A stretch of 64,000 bases of DNA from Paralteromonas sediminis. GTDB lineage: Bacteria > Pseudomonadota > Gammaproteobacteria > Enterobacterales > Alteromonadaceae. The stretch covers positions 1-64,000 of the forward strand of contig NZ_RPOK01000005.1 of assembly GCF_003820355.1 (NCBI RefSeq), given 5' to 3'. Position 1 is the first letter of the stretch. Every line of letters begins with the position of its first letter. The notes beneath the pieces were generated by a model that was not told the DNA's origin, searched no databases, and saw only the letters and a program-made list of their open reading frames with translations. The translations under genes were made by a program, and so were the position numbers. Shown here piece after piece: positions 30,235-38,931 of the stretch.

Positions 30235-31117
30235 TAAATTGAAAATTGGGCTAGTACAGCAATCGGTGGCTGATAACAACAAAGCTGTTAACTGGAAAAA
30301 AAGTGCTCAGGCAATTGTAGAATTAGCAAAACAAGGCTGTGAATGCATTTTATTACAAGAGTTGCACAGTACCTTGTACTTCTGCCAACAAGAGGACACT
30401 GACGCGTTTGACTTAGCTGAACCCATCCCTGGCCCGGCAACCGACTACTTTGGTGAAATTGCGGAGCGGCACAATATCGTATTGGTGACATCACTGTTTG
30501 AAAAGCGCGGGTCGGGTCTTTACCACAACACCGCGGTTGTTTTTGACAGAAGTAAAGACATCGCAGGTAAATACCGCAAAATGCACATACCCGATGATCC
30601 AGGATTTTATGAAAAATTTTACTTCACACCAGGTGATATGGGATTTGAGCCCATACAAACCAGTGTGGGTAAACTGGGTGTGCTGGTATGTTGGGATCAG
30701 TGGTATCCGGAGGCGGCGCGTTTAATGGCCATGGCCGGTGCTGATATATTGTTTTATCCGACCGCTATTGGTTGGGATAAAAATGACACGCCCGACGAAC
30801 AGCAGCGTCAACACGATGCGTGGCACACTATTCAACGCGCCCATGCGGTTGCTAACTCAGTCCCTGTAGTAGTGGCCAACCGCACCGGCTTTGAGGCCTC
30901 ACCCGTGGCGAACGACCCGGGTATCCAATTTTGGGGGCAGAGCTTTATTGCAGGTCCTCAGGGTGAAGTACTGGCCCAGGCAGGTAAGGAAGAAGAGACC
31001 ACCCTGATGGTAGAGCTGGACATGAACAGGACTGAGCAAGTAAAACGGATTTGGCCCTATTTCCGCGACCGCAGAATTGACGCTTATGATGACTTAGTCA
31101 AACGTTGGAGAGATTAA
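30224..31117 (+). CDS. aguB: N-carbamoylputrescine amidase
   Basis: This 297-residue nitrilase-superfamily hydrolase converts N-carbamoylputrescine to putrescine. The Glu-Lys-Cys triad is in LLQELHSTLY (Glu near 43), YRKMHIP (Lys near 115) and LVCWDQWYPE (Cys near 152). The start ATG at 30224 is set by GGAG nine bases upstream, inside aguA; an earlier in-frame ATG at 30209 lacks one. It overlaps aguA by 11 bases, and its 3' end overlaps pdeM, which runs the other way, by 20 bases. Confidence 0.94.
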   Translation: MRPDKLKIGLVQQSVADNNKAVNWKKSAQAIVELAKQGCECILLQELHSTLYFCQQEDTDAFDLAEPIPGPATDYFGEIAERHNIVLVTSLFEKRGSGLYHNTAVVFDRSKDIAGKYRKMHIPDDPGFYEKFYFTPGDMGFEPIQTSVGKLGVLVCWDQWYPEAARLMAMAGADILFYPTAIGWDKNDTPDEQQRQHDAWHTIQRAHAVANSVPVVVANRTGFEASPVANDPGIQFWGQSFIAGPQGEVLAQAGKEEETTLMVELDMNRTEQVKRIWPYFRDRRIDAYDDLVKRWRD

Positions 31118-31811
31118 ACGGAAACACCCTACCTTCATAGTTAATGTAACCGGAAGCCGTCTTGTCGAGTAAGGTCGCGATGGCTTCATCTTCCACTGTC
31201 AATCCCCCTGTATATTGCCCAAGAGCCGGCATAATAAGTAATTGTTGTGAATGCACCAGGCAGCGCCCCCGAAGGGTCATTCGCTTTTCTTTCACCTGTG
31301 CTTTGGGATGAAAATGACCGATCATTTGTGGCTCAATAGTTTCGTCTGGCTCATGCAAGAAAAGGATGCCTTCTCGACACCATTTAAGCGTTTGTATGCC
31401 ACCCAGCTCCTGAGGAAGTTTAGGATCGTGATTACCCAGTATCCATATCCAGTTAGGCACTTTTTCTATAAGCAGAAACAACTGGTTTAACTCGGCTCGC
31501 TGCATTCTCGAAAATGCGGCATTATCGTGAAAGGTGTCGCCCAGACACACAATGGTGGCGGGTAAATAGTCGGCAATTAACGCGCTTAATAACTCAAGTG
31601 TTTTGCGCGAATCATAGTGAGGAATCGGGTTAGCAAACTTGCCCAAAAAGCTGCCTTTTTCAAGGTGCATATCAGAGACAATCAGCACGTCTTGCCCAGG
31701 CCAGTAAACAGCATTACGCCCATCATTAATAAACACCTGACCTGCGAATTTAAACGGTAGGGCCTGCCGGCTTTCAACCATTCCTGCCAGCCATCTTGCA
31801 TTAATTGCCAC
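31098..31811 (-). CDS. pdeM: Ligase-associated metallophosphoesterase PdeM
   Basis: This 237-residue binuclear-metal phosphoesterase has the family's motifs in order: SDMHLEKG (DxH, residue about 47), GDTFHD (about 90), GNHDP (about 124), an isolated His, and GHFHP near 167. It belongs to the bacterial repair cluster with Lhr-Core helicase, exonuclease and ATP-dependent ligase. Its start is a GTG (31811), and its first 11 bases overlap the 3' end of lhr, so the two are translationally coupled. It likely processes nucleic-acid ends; the exact substrate is unknown. Confidence 0.9.
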   Translation of the reverse strand: MAINARWLAGMVESRQALPFKFAGQVFINDGRNAVYWPGQDVLIVSDMHLEKGSFLGKFANPIPHYDSRKTLELLSALIADYLPATIVCLGDTFHDNAAFSRMQRAELNQLFLLIEKVPNWIWILGNHDPKLPQELGGIQTLKWCREGILFLHEPDETIEPQMIGHFHPKAQVKEKRMTLRGRCLVHSQQLLIMPALGQYTGGLTVEDEAIATLLDKTASGYINYEGRVFPFNLSNV

Positions 31812-34290
31812 TTAATAACGCCTTTACTTCATCGAGCATCGCTTCAGCTTCAGCGTAGAGGTTAGCCTGCTCGACAAACGCCTCTGCCGTCGCACCCTTT
31901 ACCTGCTCACTTCTTACATCCAATACAATGGGAATAGCCATGGGAGAAACATTGGGCAAATCCTGAAAATCTATTTTACCCACAAAACGGATTAACGTAT
32001 CTGCCAGTCTGCTCAGGTCAAGTAATTCCCTTTCAGCTTCTGCTCGCGTTACGGTTAATAGAATGTGATCCCTGTCATATTCCCGTAGGGTATCGTAAAT
32101 TAGGTCGGTAGAAAAAGTGACTTGTTTCATGGTTTTTTGAGCGCTGTGATAACGCTGCTCTGTCAAACCACTGACCACAGCAATTTGCCTGAATGCGCGC
32201 TTTAACATGGGGGAAGCCAGCATCCAGTCTTCCAGCTCATCACCTAAAATATCTGGCTGAAATAGGGCCAGAATATCCTCTTGGTTTAGAGGCTTCAGGG
32301 CACAGATGGACAAACCATAATCCGTTACACTAAAGCTCAGTGGTTTTAATTTGCGTTTTTCCATCCTCCGGGTGATCAGCATTCCCAGTGTTTGGTTAGC
32401 CTTGCGTCCTTCAAACGTATAATACAGCGTGTAGTAGGATTTTCGATACGGGAATTGTTCAACTAATACCCGATTGTTAGTGGGAAGCTGAGAAAAATCC
32501 CGTTGCAGTATCAGCCACTCTTGCACTTGCTCGGGCAGTCGCGCTAGTCGTTCAGGCTGATTTAACAACGCGCGTACACCATCAGCTAAAAAGGTGCTTA
32601 ACGGCATTTGTCCCCCAACATAGCTAGGTATTTTGGGGTCTTTTGCTTTACTTGGTCTGGCGTGCACCTGCATGTCTCTAATGGCTTCAAATTGCAATAT
32701 CTCACCAGCAAAATAAAAGGTGTCACCCGGTACCAGCTGCTGGGCAAAATATTCCTCAACCTCACCAATCACTTTGCCCTGATTTCCTCGCCTTATGCGC
32801 TTAACTTTTAGCCGGCCTGCTTCGACTATGGTCCCTACATTCTGACGATGTCGCTGAATTACCCGTTTTGACACCGGTGCGAAGCAGCCCTGATCGTCCT
32901 GTGTTAATCGTTTGTACCTGTCGTAAGCCCGAAGTGCATAACCGCCATCCACGGTGAATTGCCAGAGTTTATCAAAGTAATCTTTGGGGCAATCGCGATA
33001 AGGATAAGCTTGGGTAATTTGTTGAAACAACTGTTCAGGACACACAGCCTGGTGGCAAGCGCAGTTCATTATGAATTGCGGAATAACGTCTAAGGCACCA
33101 GGATGCATAGGGTCACCATCAAGTTTGCCTTGGTTTATTGCATCTATCGCAGCCTGACACTCCAGTACTTCGAAACGATTTGATGGTACTAAATAGGCTT
33201 TGCTCGCTTCTTCTAGTCGGTGGTTAGAACGTCCTATTCTCTGTAACAGCCGACTCACCCCCTTCGGGGCCCCCACCTGAATAACCAAATCAACATCGCC
33301 CCAGTCGACACCCAATTCCAGTGCAGACGTAGCGACAATAGCCCTAAGCTGACCACTTGCCATCATATTTTCGGTCTTGCGACGTTGCTCTTTACTCAGC
33401 GATCCGTGATACAACGCAATCGGCAAGGCTTGTGTGTTTTCGGTCCACAACATCTGGAAAATGAGTTCGGCCTGAGCTCTGGTATTCACAAAAACCAGCG
33501 TAGTATTTGCCTCAGCAATTTTTTGATAGATAGCCTCCATCGCATACTTCGCCATAAAACCACCAAAGGGAATACGCGCATTGACGCTGAGCAATTTCAC
33601 CACTGGCACTGAAGGGGTTGGCACTTCAATTAGATTGGCTGGTTGGCCTGATGGACCTAACCATTTGGCAACCTGCTCTGGCGCATCCACGGTCGCTGAC
33701 AATCCCACTCTATACAATGTTTTCTGAAACCCCGTTAAACGCGATAAAGCCAGAGCCGTGAAGTCTCCCCTTTTATTGCCTACCAGGCTATGTACTTCAT
33801 CAATGATGACGGTTTTCACATTGCCGAAAAGCTTGTCTGCATCTGCATAAGACAACATGAGCATCAGTGATTCTGGCGTAGTTAACAGAATGTTGGGCGG
33901 TTTTCGACGCTGCCTTTGCCGCTTGTGTGAGGGCGTGTCTCCTGTTCGCGTTTCAATGCTGACATCAAGCCCCATCTCTTCTACCGGAACCGTCAGGTTG
34001 CGGTGAATGTCTTGGGTGAGGGCTTTGAGTGGTGAGATATAAAGTGTGTGCAGGCCTGCTTGAGGGCGCTTGTACAAGTCAATTAATGACGGCAAAAAGC
34101 CCGACAAGGTTTTACCCGCACCTGTGGGGGCAATAAGCAAAGTAGCGTGGTCTTGTTCAGCCGCAGCAATCATACTTTTTTGGTAGTCGCGTATAGACCA
34201 CCCACGCTGGCTGAACCACCGGCTAAATACTCTGGGGATAGAGGCGAGTTTTGATTTTTTTGCTGTCATGCCCTGTATACTTCTCAACAT
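31801..34290 (-). CDS. Ligase-associated DNA damage response helicase (Lhr-Core type)
   Basis: This 829-residue superfamily 2 3'-to-5' DNA helicase has motif I APTGAGKT (residues about 55-62), motif II IIDEVHSL, motif III GLSATVD, motif V ATSALELGVDWGD and motif VI QRIGRSNH. A long Lhr-type winged-helix/core region follows (about 440-829). Length corresponds to the Lhr-Core proteins of four-gene repair clusters and lacks the long extension of E. coli Lhr. The start is uncertain between ATG 34290 and ATG 34269. It is transcribed divergently from the DUF1328-exonuclease-ligase unit. Confidence 0.92.
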   Translation of the reverse strand: MLRSIQGMTAKKSKLASIPRVFSRWFSQRGWSIRDYQKSMIAAAEQDHATLLIAPTGAGKTLSGFLPSLIDLYKRPQAGLHTLYISPLKALTQDIHRNLTVPVEEMGLDVSIETRTGDTPSHKRQRQRRKPPNILLTTPESLMLMLSYADADKLFGNVKTVIIDEVHSLVGNKRGDFTALALSRLTGFQKTLYRVGLSATVDAPEQVAKWLGPSGQPANLIEVPTPSVPVVKLLSVNARIPFGGFMAKYAMEAIYQKIAEANTTLVFVNTRAQAELIFQMLWTENTQALPIALYHGSLSKEQRRKTENMMASGQLRAIVATSALELGVDWGDVDLVIQVGAPKGVSRLLQRIGRSNHRLEEASKAYLVPSNRFEVLECQAAIDAINQGKLDGDPMHPGALDVIPQFIMNCACHQAVCPEQLFQQITQAYPYRDCPKDYFDKLWQFTVDGGYALRAYDRYKRLTQDDQGCFAPVSKRVIQRHRQNVGTIVEAGRLKVKRIRRGNQGKVIGEVEEYFAQQLVPGDTFYFAGEILQFEAIRDMQVHARPSKAKDPKIPSYVGGQMPLSTFLADGVRALLNQPERLARLPEQVQEWLILQRDFSQLPTNNRVLVEQFPYRKSYYTLYYTFEGRKANQTLGMLITRRMEKRKLKPLSFSVTDYGLSICALKPLNQEDILALFQPDILGDELEDWMLASPMLKRAFRQIAVVSGLTEQRYHSAQKTMKQVTFSTDLIYDTLREYDRDHILLTVTRAEAERELLDLSRLADTLIRFVGKIDFQDLPNVSPMAIPIVLDVRSEQVKGATAEAFVEQANLYAEAEAMLDEVKALLSGN

Positions 34291-34390
34291 GCGCTTGAGT
34301 TCTTTTTTATTGCTTTATCAATGCGGCTTACGGTGAACTTGGTAACAATTTGTGCGTAGAAAAGAGTGGATGTTGTTATTGTGAGTCGCC

Positions 34391-34564
34391 ATGCCTGTGT
34401 TAAATGCCGCCATTGTCGTTTTTATTGTTGCCATCACCGCCGCAATTTTTGGCTTCAAAGACTTTGCGAGTGATGCAGTTCTAGTAGCAAAGATTCTGGT
34501 TGGTGTATTTATAATTTTCACCATTGCTAATTACATTCGCATCAAACTTTTGAAGCGGAGTTGA
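34391..34564 (+). CDS. DUF1328 (YtjA-like) small membrane protein
   Basis: This 57-residue hydrophobic protein begins MPVLNAAIVVFIVAITAAIFGF. It has two predicted membrane helices (residues about 4-22 and 31-48) and the alanine/glycine pattern of DUF1328 (UPF0391) proteins such as E. coli YtjA, and it ends with a basic tail, RIKLLKRS. A stop codon just upstream in the same frame makes ATG 34391 the only plausible start. It ends two bases before the exonuclease start, so it leads the exonuclease-ligase unit. Its function is unknown; DUF1328 genes are often stress-linked. Confidence 0.75.
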   Translation: MPVLNAAIVVFIVAITAAIFGFKDFASDAVLVAKILVGVFIIFTIANYIRIKLLKRS

Positions 34565-34566
34565 GC

Positions 34567-35592
34567 TTGCACCCTAAAGAATGGATTTCAGTGCGGGACG
34601 CGGGGATTTATTGTCATCCCGCCGACGCCTACATAGATCCATTGGAGCCTGTATCTAGAGCGATAATCACTCATGGTCATGCTGACCACGCACGCCCCGG
34701 TCACCATTGCGTAGTATCTACAAAGGCCACCTTGGATATCATGCGCGTGCGATACGGCGAAGAAATGGCAAAAGACGCGGTCGCATTGAAGTATGGAGAG
34801 GATTATCAACTTGGTGAGGACGCCGATCCCGTCAAACTTACCCTTTACCCAGCCGGGCACATATTGGGTTCAGCGCAAGTAAAACTCAGCTATCGGGGCA
34901 ACAGTATAATATTTGCCGGTGACTATAAACGACGTCACGATCCTACCTGTGAACCCTTTGCCGTGACGCCCTGCGATGTGTTTGTCACAGAAGCAACATT
35001 TGCATTACCCGTGTTCACACATCCCCCGTTGAAAGACGAAATCCAAAAACTGCTGCACAGTTTGGACACTTTTCCTGAACGCTGTCACTTGGTAGGGGTT
35101 TATGCCTTGGGAAAATGTCAGCGTGTACTGTATGGGCTTCGTCAATTGGGCTATAGCAAACCCGTTTATCTGCATGGTGCGCTGTTAAATCTGTGTGCGC
35201 TCTATCGCGAATACGGCCATAACTTTGGTGAGCTCATCCCGGTTAGTGAGGTGGCGAATAAAAAGTCACTGGCGGGCGAAATTGTGCTTGCTCCACCCTC
35301 GGCGTTGAATGACCGGTGGTCTCGAAAACTACCAAATGTTCGCACAGCTATGGCTTCAGGGTGGATGCAAATCCGAGCGCGTTCAAAACAGCGGCAGGCA
35401 GAGCTGCCACTTATTATTTCTGATCATTGCGACTGGCCGGAGCTGCTCAGAACTGTTAAAGAGGTCGATGCGCCCGAGGTCTGGGTCACACATGGCAGAG
35501 AAGAAGCACTTATCCATCAGATTGAAAAAATGGGTATACGTGCGAAGGCGCTATCGTTGCTCGGCTATGAAGATACTGAGGAAACCGGTTGA
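34567..35592 (+). CDS. Ligase-associated DNA damage response exonuclease
   Basis: This 341-residue metallo-beta-lactamase/beta-CASP-type nuclease has the HxHxDH motif in THGHADHARPGH (residues about 36-47), followed by PAGHILGSAQ and FAGDYKRRHD metal ligands. The start is TTG 34567, giving MHPKEWISV as in other family members. GGAG stands six bases before it, whereas the in-frame TTG at 34561 abuts GGAG and cannot use it. Mn-dependent DNA nuclease activity is known for this family in Pseudomonas. Its stop overlaps the ligase start by one base. Confidence 0.92.
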   Translation: MHPKEWISVRDAGIYCHPADAYIDPLEPVSRAIITHGHADHARPGHHCVVSTKATLDIMRVRYGEEMAKDAVALKYGEDYQLGEDADPVKLTLYPAGHILGSAQVKLSYRGNSIIFAGDYKRRHDPTCEPFAVTPCDVFVTEATFALPVFTHPPLKDEIQKLLHSLDTFPERCHLVGVYALGKCQRVLYGLRQLGYSKPVYLHGALLNLCALYREYGHNFGELIPVSEVANKKSLAGEIVLAPPSALNDRWSRKLPNVRTAMASGWMQIRARSKQRQAELPLIISDHCDWPELLRTVKEVDAPEVWVTHGREEALIHQIEKMGIRAKALSLLGYEDTEETG

Positions 35593-37040
35593 TGGACGCC
35601 TTCAGTCAGCTGCTCGACCAGCTCTATTTCACCAATAGCACAAAAACCAAGTCTGCACTCATTCAGGCTTATCTGCACGCAACACCCGACCCCGACCGAG
35701 GCTGGGCCATTGCTGCTATTGCAGGCACGTTGACCTTTGATTTTTTCAAACGTAACACCGTAAAAAAGTTGATCCTCGACCACGTTGACCCAACATTGTT
35801 CGCTTTGAGCTATGACTATGTGGGTGAGATGAGCGAGACGGTGGCGCATCTGTGGCCTCATAGCATCAATAGCGATGAACCACTGCCGAGCTTGCATGAG
35901 ATAGTGATGCAATTCACTCACTGTAAAAAGCCTGAAGTGCCGACGCTTTTGACACGCTATCTCAGTAGAATGTACGCCTCTCAGCGCTGGGCTCTCCTCA
36001 AACTCGGTACGCGGGGCTTACGTGTCGGTGTGTCTGCCAGAGCATTGAAACAGTGTTTGGCTGAATACGGCAATGTAGATGTGAGTGATATTGAACGTAT
36101 TTGGCATGGTCTTACTCCACCCTACACCGACTTAATGGCCTGGTTGGATGGCCACGCCCCAATACCGGACGTTAGCGACAAAGGAAAAGCTCTGTATAGC
36201 CGCACGGGCGATGATATTAGCCATTCATTCGGTGATCTCTTGGATTCCGTTGAACTCAATGGACGCCTAGACGGTGAACTCGTCGTCATGCTGAACAGTA
36301 AGGTCGCGCCTTTTAATGATTTGCAGCAAAGACTCAACAAAAAGAAGCCCAGCAAGCGTTTAATGGAGATGCTACCCGTTCATTTAATTGTTTATGACGC
36401 ATTAACACTCGACGGGAATACGCTGACGTCTCTGCCTTTATCAGAAAGGAGAAAGCAACTCGACGCTTGGTTTGAAGGCAAACGACACCCTAGGCTCCAC
36501 TTATCAGAAAAGTTTACTGTGACCAACAAAGACGCCTGTGTCCAGTTACGCGAACACGCGATTACACATCCGCACATTGAAGGGCTAATGTTAAAGCGTC
36601 TCGACAGTGTTTATGTCAACGGTCGGCCCAGCGGGCAATGGTATAAATGGAAGCGTGACCCTTATGTTGTCGACGCGGTTATCATGTATGCACAGCGCGG
36701 CCATGGGAAGCGATCGTCTTTTTATTCAGATTACACCTTTGGTACGTGGCAAGGTGATACGCTATTGCCCATTGGCAAAGCCTACTCGGGCTTTACTGAT
36801 GAAGAACTGAAAAAGCTGGATACATGGGTGCGCAAGAACACTGTAGGTCATTTTGGCCCTGTCAAAGAAGTAAAAAAGGCGCTGGTATTTGAAATAGCCT
36901 TTGATTCAGTACACGAGTCAAAACGCCACAAATCGGGGCTAGCGCTGCGTTTTCCCCGTATTCATCGCATCCGTTGGGACAAGCCTGCGAATGAAGCAGA
37001 CACGTTGGACACCGTAAGACGTCTTATAACAACCAGATAA
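35592..37040 (+). CDS. ATP-dependent DNA ligase of the repair cluster, catalytic motif I missing
   Basis: This 482-residue protein of the cisplatin-damage-response ligase family has an N-terminal alpha-helical DNA-binding region (residues 1-175), then YSRTGDDIS (motif Ia, about 202-210), LDGELV (III, about 226-231), VYDAL (IIIa), EGLMLKR (IV, about 330-336) and YKWKR (V, about 351-355), and an OB-fold domain. The family normally has about 40 residues between the PPYTDLMAWLDG segment and YSRTGDD, carrying EWKWDGIR with the lysine that forms ligase-AMP. Here only PIPDVSDKGKA bridges this point (residues 190-200), and no KxDG occurs anywhere in the protein. The frame is open, so this looks like an in-frame deletion. 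Ligase activity is therefore doubtful. Confidence 0.88.
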   Translation: MDAFSQLLDQLYFTNSTKTKSALIQAYLHATPDPDRGWAIAAIAGTLTFDFFKRNTVKKLILDHVDPTLFALSYDYVGEMSETVAHLWPHSINSDEPLPSLHEIVMQFTHCKKPEVPTLLTRYLSRMYASQRWALLKLGTRGLRVGVSARALKQCLAEYGNVDVSDIERIWHGLTPPYTDLMAWLDGHAPIPDVSDKGKALYSRTGDDISHSFGDLLDSVELNGRLDGELVVMLNSKVAPFNDLQQRLNKKKPSKRLMEMLPVHLIVYDALTLDGNTLTSLPLSERRKQLDAWFEGKRHPRLHLSEKFTVTNKDACVQLREHAITHPHIEGLMLKRLDSVYVNGRPSGQWYKWKRDPYVVDAVIMYAQRGHGKRSSFYSDYTFGTWQGDTLLPIGKAYSGFTDEELKKLDTWVRKNTVGHFGPVKEVKKALVFEIAFDSVHESKRHKSGLALRFPRIHRIRWDKPANEADTLDTVRRLITTR

Positions 37041-37137
37041 TAGCGTGAGTAGAACTGACCGTATAATTGATACAAATCAATTACAAATAGCCTACCTTGA
37101 ATACAATCGTACTGAAAGATAACTGCAAATTTAGGAC

Positions 37138-37455
37138 ATGCACATGGGTATTCAAGAAGAAAGGCTACTTGCACTTAGGGCCGAACTTACTGAGCGAGTC
37201 AATAAAATCGATAAGGATTTTCATAGTCGCGAAACCAGCAGCAAGTTTTCAGAACAGGTAACCGGCGGTCAGAACGATGATGTGTTACACAATCTCAAGA
37301 ATGAGGCGCAGTTCGAACTTGAACAGATTGAGCATGCTCTAGTTAGACTGCGCGCAGGAGAATACGGTGTGTGTGAGAAGTGCGGTGCAGATATCGCCGA
37401 AGCACGTTTAACTGCGGTGCCATATGCAACTCACTGTCGCCAATGCGCTGCGTGA
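37138..37455 (+). CDS. DksA/TraR family C4 zinc-finger protein
   Basis: This 105-residue protein has an N-terminal coiled coil (residues about 5-80) and a C-terminal C4 zinc finger, CEKCGADI...HCRQC (residues about 82-104). DksA-like proteins enter the secondary channel of RNA polymerase and, with ppGpp, alter initiation. It is shorter than DksA (about 150), and no clear DxxDxA tip is seen between the helices, so it is more like the short TraR/YbiI-type members with an uncertain target. The start could be ATG 37138 or ATG 37144. It stands alone after the ligase gene. Confidence 0.88.
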   Translation: MHMGIQEERLLALRAELTERVNKIDKDFHSRETSSKFSEQVTGGQNDDVLHNLKNEAQFELEQIEHALVRLRAGEYGVCEKCGADIAEARLTAVPYATHCRQCAA

Positions 37456-37588
37456 AAGTAGAATAATTAGTACTAGCTTAGACTCAATTTGACAGCGGCA
37501 CATTCTTTCAGGTGCCACCGTCACGTGAGGTTTGAAACAGGTTCTGTTCAGTAATTTACTTCAGGTATAGCGTGATAACGGATTTAAG

Positions 37589-38641
37589 TTATAAGTCGCA
37601 GCCAATATGGCCATCAATTGTGGTAGGGGTTTCGTCAATCATTTCAACGGCGATTATTCTTCCATCTTTTGTTTTTGTTATTAAATACTCTCTATCGTAT
37701 CCGAAACTATGTAATATCGAGGAGCATTCAAGTCCTAATGTACGAAAGATGGCTTTTGCTTCACCGCCAGAAAATCGACCTCCATCTAGAGCATAAATGT
37801 CGTTCTTATTTCTTATGTAATTATCAAATTGAGTTCCATTGGCCAATGAACTTTCGAATTGATTTACTGATATACCGAGAGTTTGACCCAGCTCAATATC
37901 TAAAATCAGCACAGATCCATCGCTAAAATTGAACTTCGTCTTCCACTTGTCGTTCAAGAATGGGTTGATATTAACATTTTTGACTGCCAGGGAAATATTG
38001 AGTCTAGACATGGCCTCTGTAAACGTTTTCAAATATGAATCGACTTGTTCATTCATATCATCCAAGTGTGTATTCAGAGCCCCACTACAAACCATGTTGA
38101 TCTCATAGGCAATCGCACTGGGGCAGACGTCACCCACTGGATTCGATGAAGATGACGAATAAGCACCCGCATTTGAAAATGCGGCTAGGCTTTCACCTGA
38201 GAGACTAGTTGCATTTCCCCTCGCAGACACGTTGAAGGTAAGCTCTTGTTCTACTCTTTCGTAAAAATTTTCAGCTTCTAATACTGAATCCACAATTTCC
38301 GTTTCGTCTGGTCCATTCCGCAAGATTTGATATGAGACCATCGAGCCTGAAGAGCTTCTGATGAAAGAATAAAATGTAGAACTAGCCGCACTCGCATTTA
38401 CAACCAATATCGTAACCTCAGTGATAGCCGACTCAACGCGTTTAGAGCCATTGCTATAAAGTGATACCGCAGCAAGGTTAGATAAATTTTGAACGCTGTA
38501 CGTTGAGCAACTTTCGTTATTAACAGGGGAAACGGTGTTACATACAAAAAGCTTTTTCTCAACCAATTCACTTGCTTGAGACAAAACGGGGGCTAATAGT
38601 GAGACAAATAGAACAGATGTGACTACGAATAACCGTTTCAT
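37589..38641 (-). CDS. Unassigned secreted protein
   Basis: This is a 350-residue protein with a clear signal peptide: basic MKRLF, a hydrophobic core and probable cleavage after SQA near residue 23. Six cysteines in the mature part (in VCN, ESC, DVC, MVC, LEC and IGC) would allow three disulfides in the periplasm or outside. A serine-rich stretch, AYSSSSSNP, divides it near residue 165. I do not recognise a family. Its A+T-rich sequence and isolated position between the DksA-like gene and the UspB-like gene suggest accessory content. The 290 bases upstream of it (38642-38931) show no recognisable element beyond presumed promoters. Confidence 0.65.
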   Translation of the reverse strand: MKRLFVVTSVLFVSLLAPVLSQASELVEKKLFVCNTVSPVNNESCSTYSVQNLSNLAAVSLYSNGSKRVESAITEVTILVVNASAASSTFYSFIRSSSGSMVSYQILRNGPDETEIVDSVLEAENFYERVEQELTFNVSARGNATSLSGESLAAFSNAGAYSSSSSNPVGDVCPSAIAYEINMVCSGALNTHLDDMNEQVDSYLKTFTEAMSRLNISLAVKNVNINPFLNDKWKTKFNFSDGSVLILDIELGQTLGISVNQFESSLANGTQFDNYIRNKNDIYALDGGRFSGGEAKAIFRTLGLECSSILHSFGYDREYLITKTKDGRIIAVEMIDETPTTIDGHIGCDL

Positions 38642-38931
38642 TACAATCCTTTATTAATTCAACAGGTTAACGCGAAAACGATAAAATAAGATGTGAATAA
38701 AGTCAATTTCCTCTTTGCTCTGAACTAGGGTCTGTGATTCCCTGAAGTAAACAAAGTAGATAGCGCAACAAGACCTTTTTCGGGAAAAACCTGTCTAATT
38801 GAGCCATAATTTCATAATCTTACGTTTCTAAATTTGCGATTGATGATTACACCTTGCGTTCTTTAGGTGAGCATCTAAATACATAAGAACAGTTACACAA
38901 TCATGGCAAACTTTATTAAAAGGGTGGCTAG

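Noticed and set aside
34318-34524. 68-residue open frame on the minus strand
   Set aside because: Antisense to the small DUF1328 gene, which has family-like sequence; no evidence for the minus-strand frame.
38642-38931. Possible small RNA or promoter island in the longest ordinary gap
   Set aside because: No stable hairpin with a T-run and no convincing -10/-35 pair could be supported by eye.
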